Source of the DNA: Candidatus Sericytochromatia bacterium
GTDB lineage: Bacteria; Cyanobacteriota; Sericytochromatia; UBA7694; JACMQJ01
NCBI GenBank assembly: GCA_026004035.1
Contig: BPII01000002.1
Location: 157,064-221,063 of the forward strand
DNA: 64,000 nt
Direction of reading: 5' to 3'
Shown here: positions 1-9,561 of the stretch, piece by piece
Numbering within the stretch: the stretch's first letter is position 1
Layout of the letters: every line of letters begins with the position of its first letter
The notes under the pieces: generated by a model
What the model was told of the DNA's origin: nothing
Database searches by the model: none
The model's input: only the letters and a program-made list of their open reading frames with translations
Translations under genes and position numbers: made by a program

Positions 1-1
1 A

Positions 2-730
2 AATTATATAGAATGGGAAAATTTAAATGATTCTAACATAACTTATCAAGTATATAGAGATAATAAATTAATAGCTAAAGTAAATACAAATTCGTTTCAA
101 GATACTTTCAAGGTTAATACAGATAAATCTACATATAAATATAATATAAAGTCCTGTATAGATAATATTTGTTCTGAAGAAGAAAAAAGCTATTTTTTAA
201 ATATACCTTCACCTGAAAATACTGAATTTATTAGTGTTAAAAAAGAAGATAATAAGTATATTTTAAAATGGAAAGTTCCTTTAAATAATATGCCTTCAAC
301 TTACTATAAACTTTATAAAGATGAAGTTTTAATATATTCAGGAATTCAAAACTCATTTGAATATTATTATGACAAAAAAGGTTATTTTACATACAAGTTA
401 CTATCATGTAATCATTTTTCATGTTCATCTGGTACAATCTATAAATTTAGTAGTAACAATTTGCCTTTAGAAACAGAAATTTATCAACCTAAAGTAGTGA
501 GAGTTAATAATAATAGCTATAATATTTCTTTATCTTGGAAGGATGTTTTATCAAAAAGTAATGATACGAATGAATATTATAAATTATATAAAAACGATAC
601 TTTGATTTACCAAGGCAAGCTAAATATATTTGTTGAAGATACTAATACTTTAGAGAATTACTATTATGTTGAAACTTGTAATATTTTTGGTTGTAGTAAA
701 TCTAATGTCGTAAAAAGTTCTTTATTATAA
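2..730 (+). CDS. Fibronectin type III-like repeat protein (C-terminal part)
   Basis: The frame is open from base 2 to the TAA at 728-730, so the gene starts before the window; about 242 residues are visible. They form roughly three copies of an 80-90 residue beta-sandwich-like unit. Each has a tryptophan strand (IEWEN, LKWKV, LSWKD), then a YxxYxD/N...LIY or LIA strand, then a paired-cysteine segment (SCIDNICS, SCNHFSCS, TCNIFGCS). The spacing and the Trp/Tyr pattern resemble fibronectin type III domains of secreted or surface proteins. The CxxxxC pair near the end of each repeat probably forms a disulfide, which fits an extracytoplasmic location. N-terminus and any enzymatic domain lie outside the window, so the function is unknown. 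Confidence 0.6.
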   Translation, partial: NYIEWENLNDSNITYQVYRDNKLIAKVNTNSFQDTFKVNTDKSTYKYNIKSCIDNICSEEEKSYFLNIPSPENTEFISVKKEDNKYILKWKVPLNNMPSTYYKLYKDEVLIYSGIQNSFEYYYDKKGYFTYKLLSCNHFSCSSGTIYKFSSNNLPLETEIYQPKVVRVNNNSYNISLSWKDVLSKSNDTNEYYKLYKNDTLIYQGKLNIFVEDTNTLENYYYVETCNIFGCSKSNVVKSSLL

Positions 731-742
731 AGAAAAACTTTT

Positions 743-1453
743 CTATATTTCGTTAAAGGATTTATAAGTAAATTCTATATTAAAATATTCTCTAAAACCT
801 TTTATTATACAATTCTTTATTGTTTCATAATCAGGTATGTATCCTAAATTAAGATAAAAACTTGTTAGTTTAAATTTTAAATTATTACTGAAAATACCTT
901 TTAATAATTCAAAATCTTGATTTAGAATGATTGAACCATGTTGTAAAAAATAATCCCCTTTTCTAAACTGAGCACTTCCTACTATTTTTTTTCCATTAAT
1001 ATTTATATCAGATATAGTAGAACTTTCAAAACAAAAAGCCTCTTTTGAATAGTTTCTAGTATTTTCTTCACCTATTTGTAAATTTAAATTAGGGAAAGCT
1101 AATTTTAGACTATATATTATAGCTTTACTTATTTTAAGATATGATTCGTGTATGTTTGTAGAAAAACCATCTTTTTTTGAAGCTACTAAACTATAAGTAA
1201 AATCTCCTTGATGAAAAACTGCCTTACCTCCTGTTGGTCTTTTTAATATTCTTATATTATTTTTTCTACAAAAATCTATATTAATATCATTTATATCTTG
1301 ATTTCTACCTAAAGATATCGTTTTTTTTTTCCAAGAATAAAATCTTAGTATAGGAACTTGTAAATTATTTATATACTTATCTAACAAAATTAGATCTATA
1401 TCCATGTTACTTAAAGAATATTCAGAAAGTTCTAGAAGTATCCATTTACTCAT
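743..1453 (-). CDS. lipM: Octanoyltransferase LipM / lipoate-protein ligase family
   Basis: A 236-residue member of the BPL/LplA/LipB superfamily, which transfers octanoyl or lipoyl groups to the lysine of lipoyl domains. The motif RPTGGKAVFH is at residues 72-81, and NGKKIVGSAQ (153-162) is followed by LQHGSI. Cys141 lies in AFCFES, the position of the acyl-enzyme cysteine of LipM octanoyltransferases; lipoate ligases lack it, so LipM is preferred over LplA. The start overlaps the stop of the upstream glycosidase gene by ATGA, so the two are translationally coupled. The substrate complexes (GcvH, pyruvate or 2-oxoglutarate dehydrogenase) are not in the window. Family assignment is firm; LipM versus LipL/LplA is inferred from the cysteine. 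Confidence 0.8.
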   Translation of the reverse strand: MSKWILLELSEYSLSNMDIDLILLDKYINNLQVPILRFYSWKKKTISLGRNQDINDINIDFCRKNNIRILKRPTGGKAVFHQGDFTYSLVASKKDGFSTNIHESYLKISKAIIYSLKLAFPNLNLQIGEENTRNYSKEAFCFESSTISDININGKKIVGSAQFRKGDYFLQHGSIILNQDFELLKGIFSNNLKFKLTSFYLNLGYIPDYETIKNCIIKGFREYFNIEFTYKSFNEI

Positions 1454-2346
1454 TTTTTATATATTGATATATAGGAATTAACTTTTCTACCATCAGTTTT
1501 TGCAATATCTTTATTTTTTACAATCATACTAGTAGAACCACCACCATCAAGTATAAAAGCAGTTTTTACATTTAATTTCTTAAGTATTTCTATACTTTCA
1601 TCAAAACTTGCTCCTTTATTTCTTTTTGAACCTTCACCAATAGTTATAAGAACTAGTTTATTATTTTTATCTATTCCTATAAATGTTCTTGCTATTGATG
1701 AATTTTGAGAGTCCCCACCATAAGAATCTTTGTAAATCTTATTATCATCATATAGCCTTAATAATCCTCCTATAAAAAATTTTGTTCCTTCTGTAATATT
1801 TTCTTCTAATCCTCCCTTACCATAATTAATATTTCCATTATTATCTATTGAAATGAAAAATCTATTATCAGTTATTTTATCGTAATTATTTTTATCAGTA
1901 TAAATTTTATTTTCTGATTTAATATCACCTAGTAATATACCATTAGCAAAAAATTGACCATTTATACAAGCTAGAAAGTTTTTATTTTCAATAAATCCTT
2001 TTGTATTAATAGAACTACCATCATTATTAAATTCAGCTGAAACATTAACTTTTGATACATCAACAAATAAAGCTCTAACTATACCACCATTTCTAGTTCT
2101 TATGGAATTATAATAATAAACTCCATCATAAATTTTTTCAAATTTGTTATAGTTTTCTTCTTCATCAAAGAACAGTTCTTTAGGAGGTGTCAAATTTTTA
2201 CTAGTATTGCTCGATAAAACGATAGCGTCTTTTAATGGTACTGAAGTTACGTTATTTTGATTATTATTATTACTATTTACTTTATTTTGAACTTTATCTT
2301 CTTTAAGTTCTAAAAGTTTAAAATATTCTTTTTTATTTACTTCCAT
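1450..2346 (-). CDS. Phosphodiester glycosidase (NAGPA/DUF2233) family protein
   Basis: A 298-residue protein whose C-terminal 220 residues match the NAGPA-type phosphodiester glycosidase fold. Diagnostic segments are NFLACINGQFFANG with a GDI turn, SSIARTFIGIDKNNKL, and ILDGGGSTSM near residue 265, the signature that closes the domain. Bacterial members trim or remodel phosphodiester-linked sugars, often in exopolysaccharide or wall polymers. No signal peptide is visible: the first 50 residues are charged and Asn-rich (low-complexity linker), so either export is by another route or the true start is elsewhere. It is coupled to lipM by an ATGA overlap, a pairing with no obvious shared pathway. 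Confidence 0.72.
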   Translation of the reverse strand: MEVNKKEYFKLLELKEDKVQNKVNSNNNNQNNVTSVPLKDAIVLSSNTSKNLTPPKELFFDEEENYNKFEKIYDGVYYYNSIRTRNGGIVRALFVDVSKVNVSAEFNNDGSSINTKGFIENKNFLACINGQFFANGILLGDIKSENKIYTDKNNYDKITDNRFFISIDNNGNINYGKGGLEENITEGTKFFIGGLLRLYDDNKIYKDSYGGDSQNSSIARTFIGIDKNNKLVLITIGEGSKRNKGASFDESIEILKKLNVKTAFILDGGGSTSMIVKNKDIAKTDGRKVNSYISIYKK

Positions 2347-2425
2347 AAATGTTTTATAGAATAATTTATAAAAAACTTTCTAAAATATTAATTAAATTTA
2401 ATTTAATGTTTTACTATTAATTTTT

Positions 2426-2565
2426 GACACTAGGCTAATGTTATTTTTTGATAAGTTTAAAATCCTTTAGTAGTAAGCATTTTAAAGATTTATATTAAAG
2501 ATACTTTAATTTAGTATTTATTAGCGTTTCAAGATAATTTTTTTCTATAACTAAATCTCAGTGCC
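2426..2565 (-). repeat. MITE-like repeat, copy 1 (tandem pair, left)
   Basis: About 140 bp running on the minus strand relative to the copies at 20497 and 55089. It begins GACACTAGGCTAATGTTATT, contains the family core (TTTAAAATGCTTACTA and TATAAATACTAAA in reverse complement), and ends CTCAGTGCC. It abuts copy 2 and the two share the boundary sequence. It lies in the gap between the divergent glycosidase gene and the response regulator. Confidence 0.8.
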
Positions 2566-2688
2566 ATTTTTTGATAAATCTAAAATCCTTTAATAGTAAG
2601 CATTTTAAAGATTTATATTAAAATATACTTATAATTTAGTATTTATAAGCTTTTGAAGGTATTTTTTTTATAACTCAATTCCAGTGTC
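2559..2688 (-). repeat. MITE-like repeat, copy 2 (tandem pair, right)
   Basis: The second, directly repeated copy starts at the CAGTGCC shared with copy 1 and ends CAATTCCAGTGTC at 2688. It lacks the roughly 15 bp CTAATGTTA segment next to its left end. The pair as a whole is bounded by GACACTAG (2426) and CCAGTGTC (2681-2688), which are inverted repeats. This suggests two elements fused by insertion or recombination. The remaining bases of the 441-bp gap (2347-2425, 2689-2787) are plain AT-rich leader sequence. Confidence 0.78.
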
Positions 2689-2787
2689 GCAATATCAATT
2701 TAATAAATTGCTATTAGTTTAGTATAAAATTAAAAATATTTAAAATTATGATAAGATAAAATTATATAATTTTATACAGATACTTTA

Positions 2788-3474
2788 ATGAATATGAAAG
2801 AAAAAATTTTAATAATAGAAGATGATAAAGATATATCTAGTTTTATAGCTACTGAATTAAAATATGAAAATTATGATATTTACCAAGAATATAATGGAAT
2901 AAAGGGCTTATCTAAATTTAGAGAGATAAAACCAGATCTTGTAATATTAGATAAATTATTACCAGATTTAAATGGACTAGAAGTTTGTAAAAGAATAAGG
3001 GAAACATCAGATACTCCTGTAATTATTCTCACAGCATTGGGTGAAATAAAAGAAAAAGTGGAAGCATTAGATAATGGTGCTAACGATTATATAGTTAAAC
3101 CTTTTAGTTTAGATGAGTTACTAGCAAGAATAAGGGTACAACTAAGACAAAAAGAAAAATTAAATAAGAAAATATTTGAATACTATGATTTATATTTAGA
3201 TATTTCAAAAAGACTAGTAAAAAGAAATAATAAAATAATTAATTTAACTCCAAAGGAGTTTGATATATTATATTTGTTAATTCAAAATCCTGAGAATGTT
3301 GTAAGTAAAAAAGATATTATAGAGAAAGTTTGGGGATGGAATTTTGATGGAGATTATAATATATTAGATGTTTCAATACATAATCTAAGAAGTAAAATAG
3401 AAACAGAGAATTTACCTAAAATAATATTTAATGTCAGAGGTATAGGATATATATTAAAAAATAGTGAAAATTAA
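2788..3474 (+). CDS. OmpR-family response regulator
   Basis: A 228-residue two-component regulator. The receiver domain (about 5-118) has the acidic pocket EDD at 11-13, the phospho-acceptor Asp55 in LVILD, the switch region ILTA and the conserved lysine in VKPFSLDELLAR. The C-terminal winged helix (about 130-226) has LTPKEFDILYLL, the WGWNFDG wing and RGIGYIL. The receiver wording (LLPDLNGLEVCKRIRE) resembles cyanobacterial ManR/NblR/RpaB-type regulators. It overlaps the downstream kinase by 11 bases, so they are a cognate pair. The signal and target genes cannot be read from the sequence. Confidence 0.9.
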   Translation: MNMKEKILIIEDDKDISSFIATELKYENYDIYQEYNGIKGLSKFREIKPDLVILDKLLPDLNGLEVCKRIRETSDTPVIILTALGEIKEKVEALDNGANDYIVKPFSLDELLARIRVQLRQKEKLNKKIFEYYDLYLDISKRLVKRNNKIINLTPKEFDILYLLIQNPENVVSKKDIIEKVWGWNFDGDYNILDVSIHNLRSKIETENLPKIIFNVRGIGYILKNSEN

Positions 3475-4804
3475 ATTAAAGACTACAATAATACTATACT
3501 ACATAGTAACAAGTTCATTAATAATTATATCTTCAACTTTTTTGACTTTGTATAGTCTAAAAATAGAAAGTGAAAATATAATAAAATTTGAAATAAAAAA
3601 TAAATTTGAAGAAATAAAGTCTATAATTAAATATATATCAAAAGATAAAAATATAAATAAAAAAGAAATTTTGATTTTAAACAATATTTTTAAAAATGAT
3701 TTAATTCAAATTATTGAAAATAATAAAATTTTGTTTAAATCAACAAGTTTAAAAAATAACTTATTGCACATTAAAGAACAGAATAATTTTTATAAAAAGA
3801 AAATAAAAGACGGTGAAATTATTTATTATTCTAATTTTATATATCCTAATATAATTCTTCAAGTTGGATTATATAAAAATAATATTGAAATATTTAAAAA
3901 AATTATATTTTATGAAACTATAGAATTAATGTTTGCTTTATTATTGACAATATTATTTTCAATTTTAATTGCTAAATTAATATCAATACCTATAGAAAAA
4001 ATTATTTATGATATAAAGAATATTAAAATAGATAATCTCAATGAAAAAATAGATTTTTCTTCTTTTTCAAATTATGAAATAAGCGAATTAGCTAAAGAAT
4101 TTAACAAGCTAATAGATAAAGTGTACTCTTTAATAAGAGCTCAAAGAATATTTTTATCTAATGTTTCACATGAACTAAGAAGTCCTCTAACATCAATAAT
4201 TGGACATTCTGAGCTTATAAAGAAAAGAGGAATATTAAATAATCAAATTATTGAAAATAGCTCTGAGATAATAATAAAAGAGGCAAACAGATTAGTTAAT
4301 CTAGTCAATGAACTTATATCAATTGAAAAAATTCAGTCAAAAGACTTTACACTAGAAAAAGTCAATTTATATAATTTATTAAAAGATATTTATGAGATAT
4401 TTTATCCAATATGTCCTAGAATAAATTTTAAAAGCTTACAGAAAAATTTAGAAGTATTAGGAAATGAAGATTATCTTAAAAGAGCTTTTATTAATTTAAT
4501 AGATAATGCTATTTACGCAACTAAAAATAAGGGAGAAATAAGTATTTCTATTGATAAAATAGATAATTATGCAAAAATAATAATAAAAGATACAGGTATA
4601 GGTATAGAGCAGGAGAAAATTAAATATATATTTGATAGGTTTTATAAAATTGATACAAATAATAGTAATCACAATAATAAAATTGGTTTAGGATTATCTA
4701 TTGTCAAAGAGATAATAGAAAACCATAATGGTAAAATATTAGTGAATAGTATTTTTGAAAAGGAAACTACTTTTGAAATATTTTTACCAATAATTACAAA
4801 TTAA
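3464..4804 (+). CDS. Two-component sensor histidine kinase
   Basis: A 446-residue membrane sensor kinase beginning with GTG inside the end of the response regulator gene. Two membrane helices (about 9-31 and 150-172) flank a small lysine-rich extracytoplasmic loop of about 118 residues, followed by a HAMP-like linker. The H-box SHELRSPLTS has the phospho-accepting His236. Then come the N-box (LINLIDNAIYAT near 345), the G1 box DTGIGIEQ, the F-box FDRFYKID and the G2 box GLGLSIVKEI. All catalytic boxes are intact, so it should phosphorylate the regulator encoded just upstream. The stimulus is unknown; the sensor loop matches no ligand-binding domain that I recognise. Confidence 0.9.
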   Translation: MKIKLKTTIILYYIVTSSLIIISSTFLTLYSLKIESENIIKFEIKNKFEEIKSIIKYISKDKNINKKEILILNNIFKNDLIQIIENNKILFKSTSLKNNLLHIKEQNNFYKKKIKDGEIIYYSNFIYPNIILQVGLYKNNIEIFKKIIFYETIELMFALLLTILFSILIAKLISIPIEKIIYDIKNIKIDNLNEKIDFSSFSNYEISELAKEFNKLIDKVYSLIRAQRIFLSNVSHELRSPLTSIIGHSELIKKRGILNNQIIENSSEIIIKEANRLVNLVNELISIEKIQSKDFTLEKVNLYNLLKDIYEIFYPICPRINFKSLQKNLEVLGNEDYLKRAFINLIDNAIYATKNKGEISISIDKIDNYAKIIIKDTGIGIEQEKIKYIFDRFYKIDTNNSNHNNKIGLGLSIVKEIIENHNGKILVNSIFEKETTFEIFLPIITN

Positions 4805-4850
4805 TAGTATTTTTTAACAATAAAGTTCTTGTATATAAGAAATCAATAAA

Positions 4851-4879
4851 TTGAAATTACTTATGATAGAATGTAATAT
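4851..4879 (+). promoter_or_regulatory. Sigma-70-type promoter of enolase
   Basis: TTGAAA (4851-4856) and TAATAT (4874-4879) are separated by 17 bases and lie 25 bases upstream of the enolase start, which has an AGAGG ribosome binding site. Confidence 0.6.
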
Positions 4880-4894
4880 TAAAATTTATTTTGA

Positions 4895-6187
<1,293 letters not shown>

Positions 6188-6284
6188 TAACTTTTTAAAC
6201 ATTAATCTAAAGTAAAAAAGATATTTTCAGTTAGTTTTTAATTTAGCTTTTTAATTTTTTAAATATTCTATCCTTTAAAAAGAG

Positions 6285-6420
6285 AGGTATTGAATTATAG
6301 AAAAAATTACCTTAAAAAGCTTATAAATACTAAATTTAAAGTATATTTTAATATAAATCTTTAAAATGCTTACTATTAAATGATTTTAAGCTTATCAAAA
6401 AAACAACGTTAGCTAGGTAT
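6285..6420 (+). repeat. MITE-like repeat, copy 3 (degenerate ends)
   Basis: The core of the family (GCTTATAAATACTAAATTTA, then TATATTTTAATATAAATC, then TTTAAAATGCTTACTATTAA) is nearly identical to the copies at 20497 and 55089. The ends have decayed: GTATTGAATTATAG on the left and GTTAGCTAGG on the right replace the CACTGGG and CAGTGCC termini. It lies in the 358-bp gap between eno and comEC. The rest of the gap holds the 34-bp sequence shared with the ccoN leader and nothing else I recognise. Confidence 0.78.
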
Positions 6421-6453
6421 TAATTATGCACTGTTTATTATAAAAATTGGTAT
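6417..6453 (+). repeat. 34-bp sequence shared with the ccoN upstream region
   Basis: GTATTAATTATGCAC followed by a TTTATTATAAAAATT block matches, in reverse complement, 37522-37555 upstream of ccoN with only about three mismatches. In this region it directly follows the decayed right end of MITE copy 3. Confidence 0.5.
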
Positions 6454-6545
6454 TAGTAAAATTTTTTTGTAAATTGATACTTTGTATTATATCCAATTTC
6501 CTATTGTAACTGCCAAGAAATTAAAAGTTAAATTTAGGTTAAATT

Positions 6546-8306
6546 TTAAAATAAATTTTTCTGACTTTTTACATTAATTTCTTTTCCATCTGTAAGTAAA
6601 GAAATTTGACCTAATTCATCTGTTCTATATACATAATTACTAAAAGTTTTGACTTTTTGAAGAACTTCATAATTTGGATGTTTATAAATATTATTTTTAC
6701 CACAACTTATTATTGATATTTCAGGTATTACCTTTCTAAGAAATTCTTTACTAGATGATGTTTTACTTCCATGATGACCAACTTGTAAAACATCTGATTT
6801 TAAATTGTAATTACTATTTATAAGCTTTTTTTCACCTTCTAATTCAACATCGGACATAAGTAGAAATTTTTTCTCTAAAAATTTAATATCAACAATTAAC
6901 GAATTGTTATTATTATATGAATTTTCAGTATTTTTAAATCCTAAATTAAATGCTTTTATTTCAAAATTATTTTCTTTATAAAATAAATTATTAGTTTTTA
7001 TATTAATATTATTTTTCAATATACTTGAAAGTAAATCACTATACACTCTACTCTCATCTAATTGATTAGAATCCCAAACTTCTTTTACATTAATACTATT
7101 TATAATATCTTCACAACCGCCTATATGATCATTATCAGGATGAGTTAAAATTAAAATATCTATTTGTTTTATACCTTTTCTATTTAAGAATGGTAGTATA
7201 GTTTTTTTACCTGAAGAAATTGTAATAATATTATTATTTTCTTTAAATTCTATTTTACTTCCACAATCAATTAAAATATTTTTACCTTTAGGTGTTTGTA
7301 TAAATGTAGAATTTCCTTGTCCTACGTATAAAAAATCTACTTTAAGATATTTGCTATTATTATACTCTAAATACAAGTTTGATATTAAAAATATTGTTAA
7401 AAATAAAAATATAAATGCTTTTCTTGTTCTTAATACTATCAACACTATTAGTAAATAAATAAAAATTACATTAAATATGTAAGGTTTAGAAACTTTTAAG
7501 ATACTAAAATTATAAGAAAGTATATCTGTTATAAATATGAAAATATTTAAAGTAAAGTTTGTTAGTAATGACAAGTAATAGGACAAATTAGGAAACATAA
7601 AATCTAGTAAAATAATTAATATACCAAGATATGTTAATAAAGTAATAAAAATACTAGCTATTATATTAGCTACTAAAAAAATAATAGAAAATTCTTGAAA
7701 ATAATATATTTGTAAAGGTAAGACTAATAATTGAGCTGATAATATAATCGATATTATTTTAGAGATTTTACTTGGAATAAAAAACGAAATTTTTTTATTT
7801 AAAATAGGATTTAAAGATATAAGACCAAATGTTGCAAGTAAAGAAAATTGAAAGCCAATATCAAATATTATTAGTGGAGTAATTAATATTATTATTAGTG
7901 TTCCAAATAAAAAAGTATTAAAAGTGTCTATAATTTTATTATCCTTTTTCAAAAAAAGTATTAATAAGTTAATAAATCCTGCTCTTATTATAGATGCTGG
8001 CATATCAGTTAAAAACATATAGAATATTACAGGTATAGAAATAAAAATTTTTTGAAAAATTGAATTTTTTTTCATAAAAAAAGTTAGTAAGTAACAAATA
8101 TTTATAATAAAGACAATTTGCATTCCTGAAGCAGCTAAAGCATGAGATAAACCTAAATTTCTAAAATTAGTTTCTATATTTTCATCTACTGGATTTGCTT
8201 TTGAACCAAATATTAAACTTGAAATTAAGTTTGAATAAGTTTTTGAAAAGTATTTATTAATAGGAGAAATTATTTTTTTCTTATACTTATTAAGTAAGAA
8301 TACCAA
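6546..8306 (-). CDS. comEC: ComEC/Rec2 DNA-uptake channel, C-terminal part
   Basis: The larger piece (586 codons) of a ComEC gene interrupted by one frameshift. It carries the polytopic competence domain, with the hallmark HALAASGMQIVFI near residue 54 and about nine membrane helices. After it comes a C-terminal metallo-beta-lactamase-like domain with LILTHPDNDHIGG (metal site), LLMSDVE and GHHGSKTSSS. ComEC forms the inner-membrane pore for single-stranded DNA in natural transformation. It is joined to the N-terminal piece across the A7 run at 8272-8278: inserting one A, or ribosomal -1 slippage there, restores one continuous protein of about 780 residues. It lies directly downstream of comEA. 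Confidence 0.88.
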   Translation of the reverse strand: MVFLLNKYKKKIISPINKYFSKTYSNLISSLIFGSKANPVDENIETNFRNLGLSHALAASGMQIVFIINICYLLTFFMKKNSIFQKIFISIPVIFYMFLTDMPASIIRAGFINLLILFLKKDNKIIDTFNTFLFGTLIIILITPLIIFDIGFQFSLLATFGLISLNPILNKKISFFIPSKISKIISIILSAQLLVLPLQIYYFQEFSIIFLVANIIASIFITLLTYLGILIILLDFMFPNLSYYLSLLTNFTLNIFIFITDILSYNFSILKVSKPYIFNVIFIYLLIVLIVLRTRKAFIFLFLTIFLISNLYLEYNNSKYLKVDFLYVGQGNSTFIQTPKGKNILIDCGSKIEFKENNNIITISSGKKTILPFLNRKGIKQIDILILTHPDNDHIGGCEDIINSINVKEVWDSNQLDESRVYSDLLSSILKNNINIKTNNLFYKENNFEIKAFNLGFKNTENSYNNNNSLIVDIKFLEKKFLLMSDVELEGEKKLINSNYNLKSDVLQVGHHGSKTSSSKEFLRKVIPEISIISCGKNNIYKHPNYEVLQKVKTFSNYVYRTDELGQISLLTDGKEINVKSQKNLF

Positions 8307-8866
8307 TCTACTTTATAATTACTTTTTAAAATAATAATTTCATTTGCATTCATAACAGAAAAAATATTTTTTCTTGATAAGTATTCTTTAAATGAAAATT
8401 CACCATAGTTATATGAATCTTTTGGAATATTTATTTTACCTTTTACTAAAACCTTATCACCGTAGTTTAAGTCTTTAGTATTTTTATTTTCAGTTACTAC
8501 AAATATATTACCTTTTGCATATAAATTAATATTACTTACTTTTACAAGTTTCAGTTCAAACATTGAAAATCTATCACTTCTTTTTATTTCTGAATTTACA
8601 ATACCATCTATATTTAATTTAATAGGAGTAAATATTGAAATATCATTTTTTTCTGGCTCATATTTTTGAAATTGACAATTATAGTAACCTATTAAAAAGA
8701 AAGAAAATGAGACAAAAAAACTAATAAATACATTAATATTTTTTACTAAATATGATAAAGTTGTTATTATTCCAAATAAACATATAATTTCTATATTTAC
8801 CAAATCATAGTAATTTGATAATATTCCAATTATATAAAATATTAGAGAAAATATAAGATTTAGCAT
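8270..8866 (-). CDS. comEC: ComEC N-terminal part (DUF4131 / OB-fold region)
   Basis: A 198-codon piece with three to four N-terminal membrane helices followed by the OB-fold-like soluble segment typical of ComEC. Recognisable parts are IDGIVNSEIKRSDRF, LNYGDKVLVKGKINIP and GEFSFKEYLSRKNIFSVM. The frame ends in a TAA just after seven consecutive A residues (minus strand), and the continuation in the -1 frame (KKIISPINKYFSKTYSNLI) is the normal next part of ComEC. The start codon overlaps the comEA stop as TAATG. The break may be a true pseudogene, a slippage site or a homopolymer miscall. Confidence 0.82.
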   Translation of the reverse strand: MLNLIFSLIFYIIGILSNYYDLVNIEIICLFGIITTLSYLVKNINVFISFFVSFSFFLIGYYNCQFQKYEPEKNDISIFTPIKLNIDGIVNSEIKRSDRFSMFELKLVKVSNINLYAKGNIFVVTENKNTKDLNYGDKVLVKGKINIPKDSYNYGEFSFKEYLSRKNIFSVMNANEIIILKSNYKVDWYSYLISIRKK

Positions 8867-9405
8867 TAGATATAAACTCTCTTTGAAATCTTGATGAATT
8901 TCTTTCCACCTATTTTAGGAATATTTTTCAATTCATGTATTGATTTAAATCTACCATTTTTATTTCTATAATCAATAATACTTTGAGCTAATTTTTTACC
9001 TATACCTGGTAATGAATCTAATTCTTCCAATGTTGCTGTATTTAAATTTATTTTCTGGTTATTTCTTGTCTTATTTCTGTATTTATAGCTATTTATATTT
9101 TTATCTTTAAAAGTTATTTGTTGTATTATTTTTTCTTCCTTTTTAATATCTTTTTCAGAAGGAATATATATTGATAAGCTGTCTTTTATAGGTGCTGCAA
9201 AATTTATATCTTTTGTCCAAGCAGTTTTTTTAAGACCACCAGCTTTTTTTATAATTTCAGTTAGCCTTGTTCCTTCAGGAACTTTATAAATACCTGGTTT
9301 TTTTACTTCACCATATATATAAACATTTGCAATAGCATTTATCATTTCAGCTTTTACATGAAAAGAAAATAAACTTATTATTAAAAATGTAATTATTATT
9401 TTCAT
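8866..9405 (-). CDS. comEA: ComEA DNA-binding competence protein (SLBB + helix-hairpin-helix)
   Basis: A 179-residue exported protein. An N-terminal signal or anchor helix (residues 1-19) is followed by an SLBB domain (about 26-90: VYIYGEVKKPGIYKVPEG, then IIKKAGG). A basic linker leads to a C-terminal double helix-hairpin-helix (INLNTATLEELDSLPGIG, then FKSIHELKNIPKIGGKK). This is the classic ComEA architecture: it binds incoming double-stranded DNA outside the inner membrane and hands it to ComEC, whose gene starts at its stop codon. Length is normal and the frame is intact. Confidence 0.93.
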   Translation of the reverse strand: MKIIITFLIISLFSFHVKAEMINAIANVYIYGEVKKPGIYKVPEGTRLTEIIKKAGGLKKTAWTKDINFAAPIKDSLSIYIPSEKDIKKEEKIIQQITFKDKNINSYKYRNKTRNNQKINLNTATLEELDSLPGIGKKLAQSIIDYRNKNGRFKSIHELKNIPKIGGKKFIKISKRVYI

Positions 9406-9561
9406 AAATTCACCCCCATTTAATTTACATAATAGTAATTATTAATTTTACAAAAAAGTAAATAAAATAAAAATGTTTTTTTAATAAAAATTAATAATGA
9501 TTATATACTTCTTGATTTATTGATATAATTCTTTAGTTTATTGAGATATAAAGAGGTCAAT

